Shown here one piece after another: positions 1 to 12,224 of a stretch of DNA of 64,000 nt (position 1 is its first letter; each line of letters opens with the position of its first letter). The position numbers were made by a program, and so were the translations under genes. Location: positions 44,851,001 to 44,915,000 of the forward strand of contig NC_073630.1 in assembly GCF_029407905.1 (NCBI RefSeq), written 5' to 3'. The notes under the pieces are model-generated. The model searched no databases. It was not told where the DNA came from and saw only the letters and a list, made by a program, of their open reading frames with translations. This stretch comes from Bubalus kerabau. Lineage: Eukaryota > Chordata > Mammalia > Artiodactyla > Bovidae.

Positions 1-1075
1 TGCTAAGTGTTTAGGGCACATTACCTCTTTTTTATCTTCACAAATGATAGCAATTCTTACTCAGAGAAGAGGAAATTAAGGCCAAAAGGAGAGAAATGAC
101 TTGCTCAAATTTTCATGCTTAGACACAGGTAAAAGCAGTAACCAAACTGATGTTCATTTTTTCTCAAAAACTCAGCAACACTTTCATCCTTGACACTTAA
201 CATTATTCCCTCAAGTCATCAGGTCCTGGCCTCTCCTTATCCCATTGCTCCACCTTTTAACATAGTCTCTGATATGCCAAACACTCATATCACACTCAGA
301 GGATCATCTTTACTTGTTTCTGGACTCATCAACAAATGAGCCGCTATTTTCAATGGTTCTTTTCTGAAGGTTCTAGGCCTTCTGACGGCCCTTCAACTTT
401 GCTCATCACATCTCACTGAAATCAGGTCGGCCTTGTTGGATGAGCTCCTCTAATTCTGCCCTATTGGCTACATTACCTTCTCCTGCCTGCGTCTCTCCAT
501 CTTTCCCACAACTGTAGAGGGAGAGACAGCTTTTGCTGGGACCCCCACCTCTTCCCACCTCCTGCACTCTCTCCTGCCCAAACTCAGCCCCACCCTGGAC
601 TCCCCCTCTCCACTGGCTTTAATCTCACCTTTGTTTAAATATGTTTAAATTCCCACTATTTTCAAGCAATAAAAGTTTGTGAGTTTGAAAAGAGTTTTCT
701 TTCTGTTTTCCCAAGCAATCTCTCCTACACCTCTCCTCTGTTTTCTCAGTACTACTTTCCTCCTTAACTCCACTCTCCCCTTGATGTGGCTCTCTTCAAA
801 GTTATCAAAATCCATCTTCAGGCCAAATCCATTTGTCAATGTTCAGTTCCCTACTCAGCATCTGCTCACCTGACAATTAATCTTCTTTAACTCTCCCCAC
901 CCTCAGCTTCTGGGATGATCAGTCTTTGTTGTTTTATTTTGATTTTTGTTCTTCTTTGCCTCTACTTAAACAAGTCTCTTAAACTTTTTTGAACTTCAGA
1001 ATCTTTACCTCTAAAACAGAAAACAAAATATTGGACTCAATATGTCATACAGAGGCACAAGAAAGTGAAATGTCT
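1..1075. other. Intronic DNA, nothing recognised
   Basis: Pyrimidine-rich between 200 and 940. Short frames exist on both strands but none is gene-like. Old L2-like sequence is possible but not supportable. Confidence 0.5.
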
Positions 1076-1214
1076 ATTTTATTTATTGACTTATTCAATA
1101 AACATTTATAAAGCATCTACTATATGTATATGACTAAACACTGGAGTGTAAAGATGAAATTGGCATGGCCATTAATGTTAAGGAATACCAAAATGAAGAC
1201 CTTGACAATTAATC

Positions 1215-1910
1215 ACAGTGCTTCATTTATTCATTCACTTATTTATTCAATTAATTTTAACTAAGTATCTATGATATGTCAAGCAGTTGTCTAGGCACTA
1301 GAGACATAACAATAACAAGTCTGAATAAGCACTGCCCTCATGAAGCTTGGTGGAATCACCCATATAGCTAGCTAGCTAGATAGTATCAGTGAGAAGTAAT
1401 AGATATGAAGGGAAAAATGAGTAATAAATAATTGTGGCAATGAAGTGTGCTAGAACCATGGTCAGAAACTACTTCTTTGTGGAGGTAACATTTTGGTCTA
1501 AGGCCTAAATAATGAAAGGAGAATCAGATATTTAGAAAGAGCATATGGAGATGGCGCTGCAAGTACAAAGGGCCTGAAATTTGAATGAACTTAGTATGCC
1601 AGAGGGGCATAAAGAAGGCCAGGAGACTTTATGAAGGTGAAGAGAGTTTGGAGAGGTCTTATATGCCGTGTTAATTAAAGCATCTAATTTTAACACTACA
1701 TGCCAAAGAAAGTCACCAAGAGGTTTCAGGTAGGAGAATGCCATAATCTAATAAATATTTTAAAGAATCATGTGAAAACTGTGAGAATAATTGATTGGGC
1801 TTGGGAAACAGTGGAAGCTGGAGAAGTAGTTATGAGTTCATCTCAGTAGATCAGGCAAGAGATTAGTTGAGATGGTATAGGTAGTGGCAATGATGATGGT
1901 GTGACGTGCT
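1215..1910 (-). mobile_element. L2 LINE 3' region
   Basis: Reverse-oriented L2: TTCATTTATTCATTCACTTATTTATTC, then motifs AGGCACTAGAGACATAAC, CTGCCCTCATGAAGCTTGG and GCAAGTACAAAGGGCCTGAA in consensus order. A smaller related fragment lies at about 1078-1150. No coding frame. Confidence 0.75.
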
Positions 1911-1964
1911 CATATTTTGGTTATAGTACATGCTTTATACTAATATTTATTTGCTTGGTGTTTT

Positions 1965-2105
1965 ATATTTTACCTACCAGAATTTTAGTTCTTTGAGCAC
2001 ACAGATGTCGTTTCAGGCATTGTTCTACCCTCCAGCCTCTGGAACATTTCCTGACATGCAGAAGGGGCTTAAAAAAAGTAATCATGTGTTGAGTAAATGA
2101 GTAAA
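1965..2105 (+). mobile_element. L2 LINE 3' tail
   Basis: TTAGTTCTTTGAGCACACAG ... CATTTCCTGACATGCAGAAGG ... GAGTAAATGAGTAAAT is the L2 terminal region, plus strand. Confidence 0.7.
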
Positions 2106-2109
2106 TAAC

Positions 2110-3118
2110 TTGGGTGTGGGTGCTGAGATAAACCCCTGAAAGTTTTCACTTTCAGCAGTTGGGCTGAGAGTGTTCTCAACCAAGGACTGGGAGAAAGAAG
2201 TGGTTTGTGGGTGGAAAGTAAGAGTTCCATTTTAGGAGCTCAGGGCTAGGATTTTTTTTTTTTTAATTCATTCAAATTTTATCTCCCCATTTATCTCCCC
2301 ATTATCTCCCTTGCTCAGCAAGAGCAGGTGTTCCCTTCAATTCTCCAAGGGTGCTCTCCGGAACCAGCAGTATCAACTTAACCTAGACTTGTTAGAAATT
2401 GCCAATTCTTGGGGCCAAGACCAACTGAATCAGAAGCCTAGGGGGAGTCCAGTGATTTGTATTTTAACAAACCTTCCTCCAGATTCCGATGCACTCAGGT
2501 TTGAGAAACACTGGTCTAAAACACTGTTAGGTATATACAGTTACCAGGAATAATTAAACAGTAAATGGATAGTTTGAGGTAACTGTTCAAATTAGCACAC
2601 TTCAGATTTTTTTTTTCTTGCCTCTTGTCAAATTTCCTTTTATCAGTCAGCCTTCCTTAGCTGCTTTAATTAGTTTGTCCACAGAATCCAGTGTTTTCCT
2701 ATTTTAAAAAATTACATAGCAATAGTAACAATAAAGCTTCCCAGAAATAATTCTAGGGTTTCAAAACACTCTGAGCATTTAATTTTAGCTTCAGAGGAGC
2801 TATGGAACAGCAGAGATAAGAGTTCATATCACATATGGACATATTTAGCCAAAGTTCTGTTAGATGAATTATTGATGGTCACATGATAAGGTTAGGCAGA
2901 TCTGAGACTGTATTCTTTGGTAAATATGAGAATAAGCCTCAATTTCAAGTTTTCCTCATAATATTCTGGTACTATCTATGTCATAGAAGCTCAATAAATA
3001 TTCGTTGGCTAAGTGAATAATTCCTGAAATATTCTGTACGTTGCAAGAAAATGCAGAAAAACCTTAGCAAGACAAAATCAAGCAGGAGAGAATGAGAGAA
3101 ACAGAGAGACTGAGCCAG
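2110..3118. other. Intronic DNA, nothing recognised
   Basis: AT-rich. Only homopolymer runs (T at 2251-2264) stand out. The 80-codon frame at 2311-2553 has no recognisable similarity. Confidence 0.5.
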
Positions 3119-3120
3119 AT

Positions 3121-3154
<34 letters not shown>

Positions 3155-3177
3155 ACATACGTACACATACACACACA
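3119..3177. repeat. (CA)n microsatellite
   Basis: About 14 uninterrupted CA units (3119-3147), then imperfect CA/CATA units to 3177. The open frames across it are repeat artefacts. Confidence 0.95.
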
Positions 3178-3814
3178 AGAATAATATATAATCCTGTTTC
3201 CTTTAATTGGAAACTCACTAAGCATCTGGCAACTCCCTCACATCTGGCAACACTATCCAGACCCACTATCCAACAACATGGGAATTTTGGAGGAGATATA
3301 AATTATAATTTGACATTGACTATCATTTTCTTCCTTATCTCTTTAAGACTATAGTTGATATTAACATGATATAATTTTTGATGCTCTTTTCTTCTCATAC
3401 TATCAGTTAATTGTGCATTTGGAAGTGTTTCATTATTCCTGTATTTTGACCTCTGTTTTGAATTACCCAAGCAATGCAAAAAACTGGCAACATCTCCATC
3501 TCACTGAGATTGCTTCTTGCCAACATTACCCGTCTCTCTTTATTTTAAATCTAAAACACATTCCTTCTCTCACTAGAATGCTTTCAGTCTATCAGACAGA
3601 TGATGATAATGAAACATTCCTATATTTGCATAAAGATGTAGAATTTTGAATGTGCTTTCAAAATAGGTTGTCTGACTTAGCCTAGTTTAGAACACTCTAG
3701 ACACAATTGTTTGGTTTTTATCCTAAAAGATGTTTTAAACCTAAGAAGGAGCATTATTGCATTCATAGTTACATTCATTCAGTGCATCCATTTAGTGACT
3801 TACTGAAAATTAAT

Positions 3815-4065
3815 GATGCTGATAATGATACCACTAGTTACAGCAAGCATTTTTTGAGTGTCTACTGTGTACCAAGCACGTGGCTATGTTTTAACATGGC
3901 TGGTAACATTTATCCACTCCATGAGCAGTACTGCTGTCCATACTTTACAGGTAGTCAAACTACAGCTCAGAGTATAAATGACCTCTCAAATCACACTCAT
4001 AATTAGTAGTTTGAGATTTGAGTCCAGAAATTTCAGACTCTAAAGCCTGTGGTACTAATCCCTTT
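3815..4065 (-). mobile_element. MIR SINE
   Basis: Antisense MIR: GTGTCTACTGTGTACCAAGC, CTTTACAGGTAGTCAAACTA, AAATCACACTCATAATTAGT, AAGCCTGTGGTACTAATCCC. Confidence 0.85.
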
Positions 4066-5529
4066 CCCACTCCCATCCCCTTAACACAATTACCACCACA
4101 CCCTGAAGCCTGTATTCAAAGTTAATGGTTCAGGTAATGACAAAACCCATTTAGTTCACATAGTCAAATGCAATGGGTCTATCTGAATTAAATCGATGCT
4201 TTGTTGGGCCATCAGGGCATAAATACACCTGGTTGAAAAGTGAAAAATCCCTTCAATTTCCTGGTTCCAAAGTTAGTCACAGCCATGCCACACTTCTTCC
4301 ATAAAGTGTGTTGACAATCTCAAATTTTCACACCATTTAATCACATCTCTAATTTTCACCACTGCTCTCTTCCCCCACATCATTTTCTGCCTTTCGCTAC
4401 TGGTTTTGATGTTGGAACTCTTGTTATTTCAGAAAACATGTGTTTGGCTCCCATTACACAGCAAGCCCATTATAAGCATGAGAAATACAGAGACAAACAA
4501 AAGCAGTCCTTTCCCTAAAGTTTCTTACAGTCAGGTGGGGAAGGGAGCATGTAAATAAATAAGGCATTTGTTCTTTTTATATTTTGGTCTCAGCTCTTTG
4601 CAACTTGTCTTAGCTGTCATCCTGGGTGTCAGTTGCCGTGGTTCTTTCTGGGGAAAAAAAAAAAATCTCCTGCTTCTACTTCTAGTTAAGGGAATACCAT
4701 CCTGATGATCAGACATTTGGCGGAGTGCTTAAAGAAAGACAAGCGTGTGTGTGTGCATGCGCATGTGGGTAAACTATGTAGAATTGCTTCTTTCCTATGA
4801 AATCTCAGTATAAGCAGCCAATTTGAAGCTATGAAACAGAAAAAAAGACCTATGGTGATTATGTATAATTTAAATCAAGAAGATAAGATGGCCATGAATT
4901 TAGTGCTTAGATTTTGACCTCGCCTTCAATAAGGGTTAGCCTGTGTGGATCCCATTCCCGTTGAAGGATTCTCTTGTTTTAAGAAGCTGTGCCTAACTGT
5001 GCTTTCTTAGAAGGTCTATTTGAAATATTCTGGGGCTTCAAAGTATCGCTTAATTATAGCAAAAAGCCTCTATCTTAAAACTATGAAATCAAAATTACGT
5101 TTTTACTTTTTTAGGACAGTTTCTAGAGGCAAGGCCTTCTCTAAAGGACCACATATAGCTATCGATAAAGTAGATGGTGTGGATTGCTTTATGCTATAAT
5201 ACATTGATTTAGACCAGACATTTTAGTTATCATCAGTTTAACATTTAATACTTTTGAACAGCATGTACAATATTCAGTTTCTGAGAAAAGGCAAACGTTG
5301 GATGTAAGGACTGAAATGAACTTCAGAATCTTCTAGCTGTCACATGCTCTTCTGAATGCCCATGGTAAATAGAGCTTATTTACAAGTATATTATTTTTCA
5401 GAATCCAGAAATGGTCTAAGAATCCTTCTCTACACAGTGCTTCAGGCATTCACTGATAACGGGTATGAGTGGGCTCATGACATTGGACCTACTTGCCAAT
5501 ATCACTGTAAATCAAGCTCTTTCATTTAC
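4066..5529. other. Intronic DNA, nothing recognised
   Basis: AT-rich, apparently unique sequence with a short TG run near 4745. No repeat or exon identified. Confidence 0.5.
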
Positions 5530-5604
5530 AGAGGACTACAGTCCATAGGGCTGCAGAGAGCCGGACCCTACTGAAGCGACTTAGCATGCATACACACACG
5601 CAAA
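5530..5604 (+). mobile_element. Bov-A/Bov-tA SINE 3' fragment
   Basis: About 75 bp matching the end of a Bov-type A unit (GGACTACAGTCCATAGGG ... GAAGCGACTTAGCATGCA). The upstream part of the SINE is missing. Confidence 0.75.
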
Positions 5605-6369
5605 ACTGATTTTCAGAATGGTACTGTGACTTATCCAAAGCCAAGCAGGTCAGTAGCCAAGTTGCTTCTATTTCTAAGATTACACACTACCTCTACTCAT
5701 TAACCCAACTACTTGGTATGGAGATTGTGTAAGGCAAGGGGATGATTTTTGATTGAGTTCCCAGTTGCCTTCTCATCAACATTAAAATCAACAGGTTTCT
5801 ACTGACAGGGCTCCTTTCCACCCCCACAGTGATTCTAGAATTTAACTGCCAATAGTCCAGTTCCCTGTGTTTAAAATTGTCTGCTCCTATTTCTTTTCTT
5901 GCAGAGACTGTTCTTTCCTTCTGTTTCCATGTAAGACTTGATTATAATATCAAACAAAGGAAAAGAAAGTGTTAAAATGCTTCAATGAATACCCTGAGGG
6001 ACTCTGGCTTTAAATCAATGCTTATATTTAAGTGGGGAATTAAATGATATTGCATTAAAAGAAACTGAAATATGACCCATTGCTGAGAGAAAAGAGAAAC
6101 GTTTTTCAAAAAGGATTTGTTCAAGATGTTTAATATGGATCTGCTTACATATCACATAGAGATTTAGAATAGCTCCATCAGTGTTCTTTCAGAGGCAGAT
6201 TAGAGTAGATGTCAAGAAGAAATCCCTTGTGTTCAGGTCACGACCTTCCACTGAACCAATTACACTCCTTTGTCATGAAATCACTAAGATTTAATACAGC
6301 ATTGTCACAAAGCTTGAAGGTCATTCAATGACCTTAGCATTATCTCCATCTGACTTGTCATATTGGTTC
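5605..6369. other. Intronic DNA, nothing recognised
   Basis: AT-rich unique-looking sequence. No convincing repeat, exon or site. Confidence 0.45.
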
Positions 6370-7140
6370 TTATTCTTCGCAGTCTTAGTAAGCAACCACC
6401 TCATCCTCCCAGTTACTACACCCAGAAACTTAAGAATTATGCTAACCCCTTTTCATGTTCTCACTTGCGCATCCCATGCATGAGAAGGCCTACTGGCTTC
6501 AAGTTCTCAACACATGCTACCTCCATCCATCTCTCCTTGTCTTCACTCCTCCCAGCCTAGTTTATGCTGCTCTCCCCTCTCACATCAACTACAATAGTAA
6601 ACAACAGAATGGTGGCCCTGCGTCTGCTCTACTTCCCCCACTCCAGTCTATATTCCATATGTGGTCAGGGAGATTTTCCTATCACTAGAACCACGTAATG
6701 TTACTCCAAGCCTTGAAACCTTCAAACAGAAATCAACATAGAATAAATCCTAACTCCTTTACACGGCCTGCAAATTTCTGGAGCCTGCATTTTTCCTCAG
6801 TCTTATCTTGTAATCTTCTTTTCACTCATTATGCTCCGGAATACAAGTCCTTTCAATTCATTAAAAATGCTTTTCTCTTCGCCATCTCATTGTCTTTCCA
6901 CAAGCAAGTCCTTTTTCTGGAAAATGCATTTCCCTGTTCTTCACAAGGCTGAATTCGTCTTATCTTTCTGGTCTTGGTTTAAACATTTTCTTAGCACAAA
7001 ACACCCCCGAAGCACAGTCTGTTAGTACTCTTCCCACATCACCTTGGGTCTCCCTTTTATCTTCATGAACATGAACCCCTGTGTACTTTTCACTCCCAAA
7101 TGCCAGCACCTGTGTCTCTTTGTCAGAGGATGAATTTCAG
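6370..7140 (+). mobile_element. L2 LINE 3' region
   Basis: About 770 bp in L2 order: CAGTCTATATTCCATATGTG, ATCCTAACTCCTTTACACGG, GGAAAATGCATTTCCCTGTT, then CACATCACCTTGGG. Several short frames cross it but none is coding. Confidence 0.65.
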
Positions 7141-7349
7141 GCTGCCAAAATGGCTTTGGCTATACTTGGAGAGCTGAAAGTGTCTATTGATTTATATTCT
7201 TCTCCACCCTAGAGTACAGCCTTAGCCAGTGCCTGATGGATGAGGAGTATAAATGCTCCAGCTCCCTCGATTCATGACTGGTCCAACTTCAAAGCTGAAC
7301 TTCCATTCCATTACAGCTCTCTTGCAGGACTGAGCCAAAGTTGTCCTCT

Positions 7350-7835
7350 GAGAGTCTTTGCTTCATATTGCTGCTTTCCTTTCCTGGACTTATTTCCATT
7401 TCTCAACCACATTTCCTTGGAATCACCTCCTGATATTTCACATTGACACAAAATTGAATCTGAAGATCTGCTTCAGGAAAGGAAAGCAAAGGGACTACCC
7501 CAACTTTTACCCAATTGTTCTCCAACAATTCATTTTCTCTGTAGCAGGTGTCAAAAGCTATTCTTATAGATTGAGTCACTTGTTCAGTTGTTTATTATCT
7601 TTATCTCTGATAGACTGTGAACAAATTGAAGGCAGGACTGTATCTCTTTGGCTAGTATATCCCCAGCACCTAGAACAGTGTTTGGCTCATGGTAGTGGTG
7701 GTTTAGTCACTATGTCATATCCAACTGTGACCCCATGGACTTTAGTTCACCAAGCTCCTCTTTCCATGGGATTTCCTAGGCAAGAATACTAGAGTTTGGC
7801 CCATTCTAGCTGCCCAATTAATATTTTTAATGATG
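7350..7835 (+). mobile_element. L2 LINE 3' end, split by Bov-tA
   Basis: L2 tail motifs GACTGTGAACAAATTGAAGG, ATATCCCCAGCACCTAGAAC, then the Bov-tA at 7692-7793, then TTAATGATGAATAAGT. The 144-codon open frame across this junction is accidental. Confidence 0.7.
7692..7793 (-). mobile_element. Bov-tA SINE, 5'-truncated, inside an L2
   Basis: Minus-oriented Bov-tA 3' half (GTGGTGGTTTAGTCACT ... GCAAGAATACTAGAGT). The L2 tail is split by it: AGAACAGTGTTTGGCTCATGG ends on the left and AATATTTTTAATGATGAATA resumes on the right. Confidence 0.85.
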
Positions 7836-8039
7836 AATAAGTAACAAAACCTTTACCAATGCTCCTCTTCATTCAGGCTGAATTACACCTGTCTCCTCCC
7901 TGGTTTCCATAGCTTCCATCAAATAGCTTATTATTAGGCTCCAGGTTTTCATGGAGCTTGACTAAAGTGTAACGTGTCTTAGTCCTGTTAACATAAGTAC
8001 TCTATGTAGTAATTCTAGTTGTTGTAACATACCATTATC

Positions 8040-8485
8040 TTTTAAGAATTTATGATGTGCCAGGCAGAACTAAGGTAGAGACATATTTTATTAAATGTTA
8101 GCAAACACCTTTGTAAAGAAGGTGCATTATCTATGTGTTTCAGAAGAGAAAACTAAAGTTTATAACTAAAGAATGTGCCCAAGGTCACTCAGCTCATCAG
8201 TGATAAAGGTGCTATTAGAACCCAGTGTGAAGTGTCACTCACTCAGTCATGTTTGATTCTGCAACCCCATGGACTGTAGCCCAACTGGCTCCTCTGTCCT
8301 TGAAATTCTTCAGGCAAGAATACTGGAGTGGATAGCTATTCCATTCTCCAGGGGATCCTCCCAACCCAGGGATCAAATCTGGGTCTTCCTGCATTGCAGG
8401 CAGATTCTTTACCATCTGAATAACCAGGGAAGCCCATTAGAACCCAAGTTCACTGCAAATTACATTCCCTTAACTCTTATCATGC
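8040..8485 (-). mobile_element. MIR SINE split by Bov-tA
   Basis: Antisense MIR (ATGATGTGCCAGGCAGAAC, GCCCAAGGTCACTCAGCTC) interrupted at 8225-8446 by the Bov-tA and its TSD. Confidence 0.85.
8225..8435 (-). mobile_element. Bov-tA SINE, full length, inside a MIR
   Basis: Complete minus-strand Bov-tA, from the CACTCACTCAGTCATG 3' end to the tRNA-like 5' end (AACCAGGGAAGCCC). It is flanked by a perfect 11-bp TSD, ATTAGAACCCA, at 8214-8224 and 8436-8446. It split a MIR. Confidence 0.95.
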
Positions 8486-9067
8486 TGTCTCTGTGGGGTT
8501 TGCTTAGCTTCAGCCATCTTGTTGGGTATTAATCAAGTGAAAAGACAGGTTCTGGGCCTTCAGAGTAGACACCAAATCCCAGAAGGCCATGACTTATTCC
8601 AACAACTATTCAGCTCCAGCTGGCCTCGATGCCTAAAATGCCACTGCCACTTTCTGCTCTCAGCAGAGCAAGTACTCTAGCATAGGATTGTCTGACCCCA
8701 AAATTATAGCTCATTTCCTGCCAAAGATAAGGGGTGTTAAAGATAGGGAACTTCTTTGCTTTCTATGCCCTAAGTAAAATGGTAAAGACTCAGAGCCTAG
8801 AGAGGAAGAGTATGAGTAGAGGGGAGTTTTGGAAGAGCTGTTGTAAAATTGAACCACTTCACAAAATAAAGTTTGGTCTTATTGTCCAAGGAGATAATCT
8901 GGAAGAGTTGAAAAGCCCAGGGAATGATGTAGAAGTAGCATTGAATTATTTAATGTATTCAACTACTTCTATGTATCCAATGTGTACATATAGCTAGTAT
9001 GCACTTCATATGAGAAAGACACACCAAAATAGAAACCAAAAAGAGTCCTTCCAACACCAGTGTGGGA
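8486..9067. other. Intronic DNA, nothing recognised
   Basis: No convincing repeat or exon. The 87-codon frame at 8734-8997 lacks any recognisable domain. Confidence 0.45.
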
Positions 9068-9345
9068 ATAGAGATGGTTAGCATTGTGGTTGAGAATGTA
9101 ATGCAGAAGTTAATGCCTATGCTTAGGAGGTTAACTGCTAAACTTAAATTCTGGCTTTATGTCTCACTTATTAGCTGTGTTTTTTAATCTTCCTGTGCCT
9201 GAGTTTCTTCATGTATAAAGTGAGGATAAAAATGCTATACCTACCTCAGCATTTTCCTGAAGATTCAATGAATTAGTATTTCTAAATTTCTTTGAGCAAT
9301 GCCTGACACACAGTGAGCACCACTGAAGTTTGTTCAATAAAGAGA
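9068..9345 (+). mobile_element. MIR SINE
   Basis: Near-complete sense MIR: TAGCATTGTGGTTGAGAATG, CTTATTAGCTGTGTTTTTTA, CCTGAGTTTCTTCATGTAT, GCAATGCCTGACACACAGTG. Confidence 0.85.
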
Positions 9346-9399
9346 TAAGAGCTAGAATAAAACAGATACAAGCTATTACAAGCATACAGAAGGGAATTC

Positions 9400-9900
9400 T
9401 TAACTCATCTTGGAGTGAAGCTACAAGGACAAGAAAAGGATCACAGAGATGTAAGATGTGAGGTAAGTCTTAAGCGATGATTTAGAATTCACCAATGAAA
9501 GAAATGAAGGCAAGAGAAAGGGGGAAGACAGGCAGAGGAACAGCCCAGGCCAAGTCTGGGAGATGAGAAGCTGCTTGTTATATACCTGATATATACCTGA
9601 GTGTGTTTGAACAGGTAATAAGAAAAGAGGAGTGGTGAGATATAATAATATTAAGAGGAATCAAGCCATCAAAAACCTTATAGGATAAAAAGGGAGTTCT
9701 GACTTATGTCATTCATGAAGTATTTTTAGAGAACACTAAGCAAGAATTTCACGATCAGATTTGTAGTCTACAAAGATCACTTTGACCACAGTGTGGAGGA
9801 TGGATTTTATTGAGTGGAGCCGGGAACATGGAAACCACTTACTGACCTGCAGGAGTGAGCCAGGCAAGAGTGGCAAGAGCTGAAAATAATAAATTATTAT
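9400..9900 (-). mobile_element. L2 LINE fragment
   Basis: Antisense L2 internal 3' region: AGGTAAGTCTTAAGCGATGA, GATCACTTTGACCACAGTG, GTGGAGGATGGATTTTATTG, CAAGAGTGGCAAGAGC. Confidence 0.65.
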
Positions 9901-10284
9901 GGGAAAGGTGATTTCTGGGAAATGATAGCAAAAGAGAAACCAATCTTGCTTGTGATGGTCAAGCTTGTAGTAGTTTTTTTTTGAGTGAAGACATTGACCT
10001 CTGAGGCAAAGAGACAGAAGCACAATGTAAAATAACCTTCACAGTGAGAAATCAATGCTCCAAATTAAAAGCCAATAGTCTTCACCCATTTGATGGGTGG
10101 AAGGGCAGTTAAGCACATGCCATTTGCTTCTGACTTTTGAACACTCGGAATAAGCCATCAACTTTTATGCTGCCTGGAACATGGAAGAAACCATTATATA
10201 TTTTAAAGGGCTGAGGAACTGTATAAAGTGTCTATAAGTAAGTATTGATGAATTACTTCAGTAACATTGTAATAGGAATTTCAT

Positions 10285-10760
10285 GACCACTTGGTCATTT
10301 CCACTATGCTAGCAAATTACATATATTATCTCAGTCCTCTCAATAATTCAATAAGATAGGTATTATGAGTACCATTTCACAGATGAGAGATAGAGGTTTG
10401 CTGCTGCTGCTAAGTCGCTTCAGTTGTGTCCGACTCTGTGCGACCCCATAGACGGCAGCCCACCAGGCTCCCCCGTCCCTGGGATTTTCCAAGGAAGAAC
10501 ACTGGAGTGGGTTGCCATTTCCTTCTCCAATGCATGAAAGTGAGAAGTTAAAGTGAAGTCGCTCAGCCGTGTCTGACTCTTAGTGACCCCATGGACTGCA
10601 GCCTACCAGGCTCCTCCATCCATGGGATTTTCCAGGCAAGAGTACTGGAGTGGGGTGCCATAGCCTTCTCCGAATAGAGGGTTAAAGAAACTTAAATATT
10701 TGTTTAAAGTCATAGGAATATCAAGTGGCAGGGCAGAAAATTCACATTTTCAAAGGTTAG
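10285..10760 (-). mobile_element. MIR SINE split by Bov-A2
   Basis: Antisense MIR (CATATATTATCTCAGTCCTC, CATTTCACAGATGAGAGAT) resuming after 10680 with AAGTCATAGGAATATCAAG. Confidence 0.8.
10399..10673 (-). mobile_element. Bov-A2 SINE inside a MIR
   Basis: Two A units in minus orientation, preceded by the GCT repeat that represents the (AGC)n tail. A short TSD, ATAGAGG, lies at 10390-10396 and 10674-10680. MIR sequence continues on both sides. Confidence 0.94.
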
Positions 10761-11099
10761 GGAGTTTATACTGATTACGTTTGTGGGGTTAGCTTCTGTC
10801 ATATATGTATTGAACTTAGGCATCCTTTTTAGGGAAATAAACATACAGCTTAATAATGCATGCTGCGAACAAAAAAGACTGCTTTTCCTATTTCAGTCTT
10901 TTTTTATATACATTATTCCTTGGTTTTCAAATAATATTTTTTTTTTTTCAGTTAAAGCTCAGCATCTGACTTACACTCACAAATGAGTTATGCCAAACAA
11001 GCAAAAAGCTGAAAAAAAAAAAAATTGAGAGTAACCCAGACTGACCTTCTGATAACAGTTCCTTGTTAATAGAAAGACATAATACAGTTATAACAAGTT

Positions 11100-11345
11100 G
11101 GATGATGTGGAGTCAGTCAGGATGGAATTCAAATCCGAGTTCTGTCTGAGCCACCAGGGAATCCCTATCATTTACTACTGGTGAGATATTAAGCAAGTCA
11201 CATAGTCTCTCTAAGCCTCAGTTTCCTTATCTGTAAAATGGGGATGATGGCTATTGTAACACAGGTTATGAGATTAAAAGAGGTAATATAGGCAAAGTGC
11301 CTAGTTCAGCTAGATATTACAGATCAGATAACACAGTGATGATGA
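11100..11345 (+). mobile_element. MIR SINE
   Basis: Sense MIR (GGATGGAATTCAAATCCGAG, CTAAGCCTCAGTTTCCTTAT, AAATGGGGATGATGGCTATT). A roughly 20-bp piece at 11147-11166 (GAGCCACCAGGGAATCCC) looks like the end of a tRNA SINE. Confidence 0.82.
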
Positions 11346-12224
11346 AAATAATGAATATTGGCTCATTTGGTTATTTTTTCCCAAATATAACAAACTCAAA
11401 AATTATGTATTATTGGATTTGTCTAGGTAGAATAATGTTCATAGTGTCAGTTTCTCATTGTTTTGTGTGTGTTTGTGTGTGTGCTTTTAATTGAATTTGT
11501 TTTTCATTGAAGAGTGCATTAAGCTGCCTTTTAATGCTCTCATGAGGATAATGTCATGCCCTATCTTTGGCTAATCTCAGCTGTGATTGGGAAAGGTGAA
11601 TGTTTAAAATCTCTACTAGAGTTATTTTTATAGCATGTGTCCTGTGTACAACACAACAGTCCTGCAACTAAATCTCACAACACATTTTAAAAGGTCACTT
11701 TTAATGAATTGGGCTTTTCATGTATCAATCTTTCTACATTTACATTTTCTGAAACTTCAGCTGCAGAGTTTTCTTAAACTAACTGAATAAATATTCAAGT
11801 CTCAGTGTGTATTTTGAAATGACTATTTGCATAATAATGTTTTTAGATGAAAACAGAGTCTCTGGCTGCATATAAACAGGTTTTACTGATCTTTTAATGG
11901 GACCAACTGAAACACAGAGGCCTTTAACATCAAACAGTGCTCTCAATGTTTATGAATGCTTGTATAGAGATGCCATTTTCCCTTCTAACCTTTTCTTCCT
12001 TTAATACAAATACTACTATTTTTTTTTCACTAATTAGCCATTAATGTTCCACAAAATTAATTTGGAAGACACAGATCACTTGAAAGAGTTCTAAATTAAT
12101 GAGCTTGACTTTATCTTGAGGGAAGCAGGGGAGAACAGAAAGTTATAGACATGTGTTGACTTCTGCTTCCATTCAGAAGAGTGTTTCTTACAATATCTTT
12201 GAGCCTGTGGGCTATTTGAACTAA
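11346..12224. other. Intronic DNA, nothing recognised
   Basis: AT-rich with a short TG run near 11464. Apparently unique. No exon signal. Confidence 0.45.

Noticed and set aside
2981..3266. Cysteine/valine-repeat open frames
   Set aside because: They translate the CA microsatellite and its flanks.
7358..7792. 144-codon open frame
   Set aside because: It crosses the junction between an L2 tail and a Bov-tA SINE, so it is a composite of repeats, not a gene.
11147..11166. 20-bp tRNA-SINE-like piece in a MIR
   Set aside because: Too short to separate a SINE relic from chance similarity.
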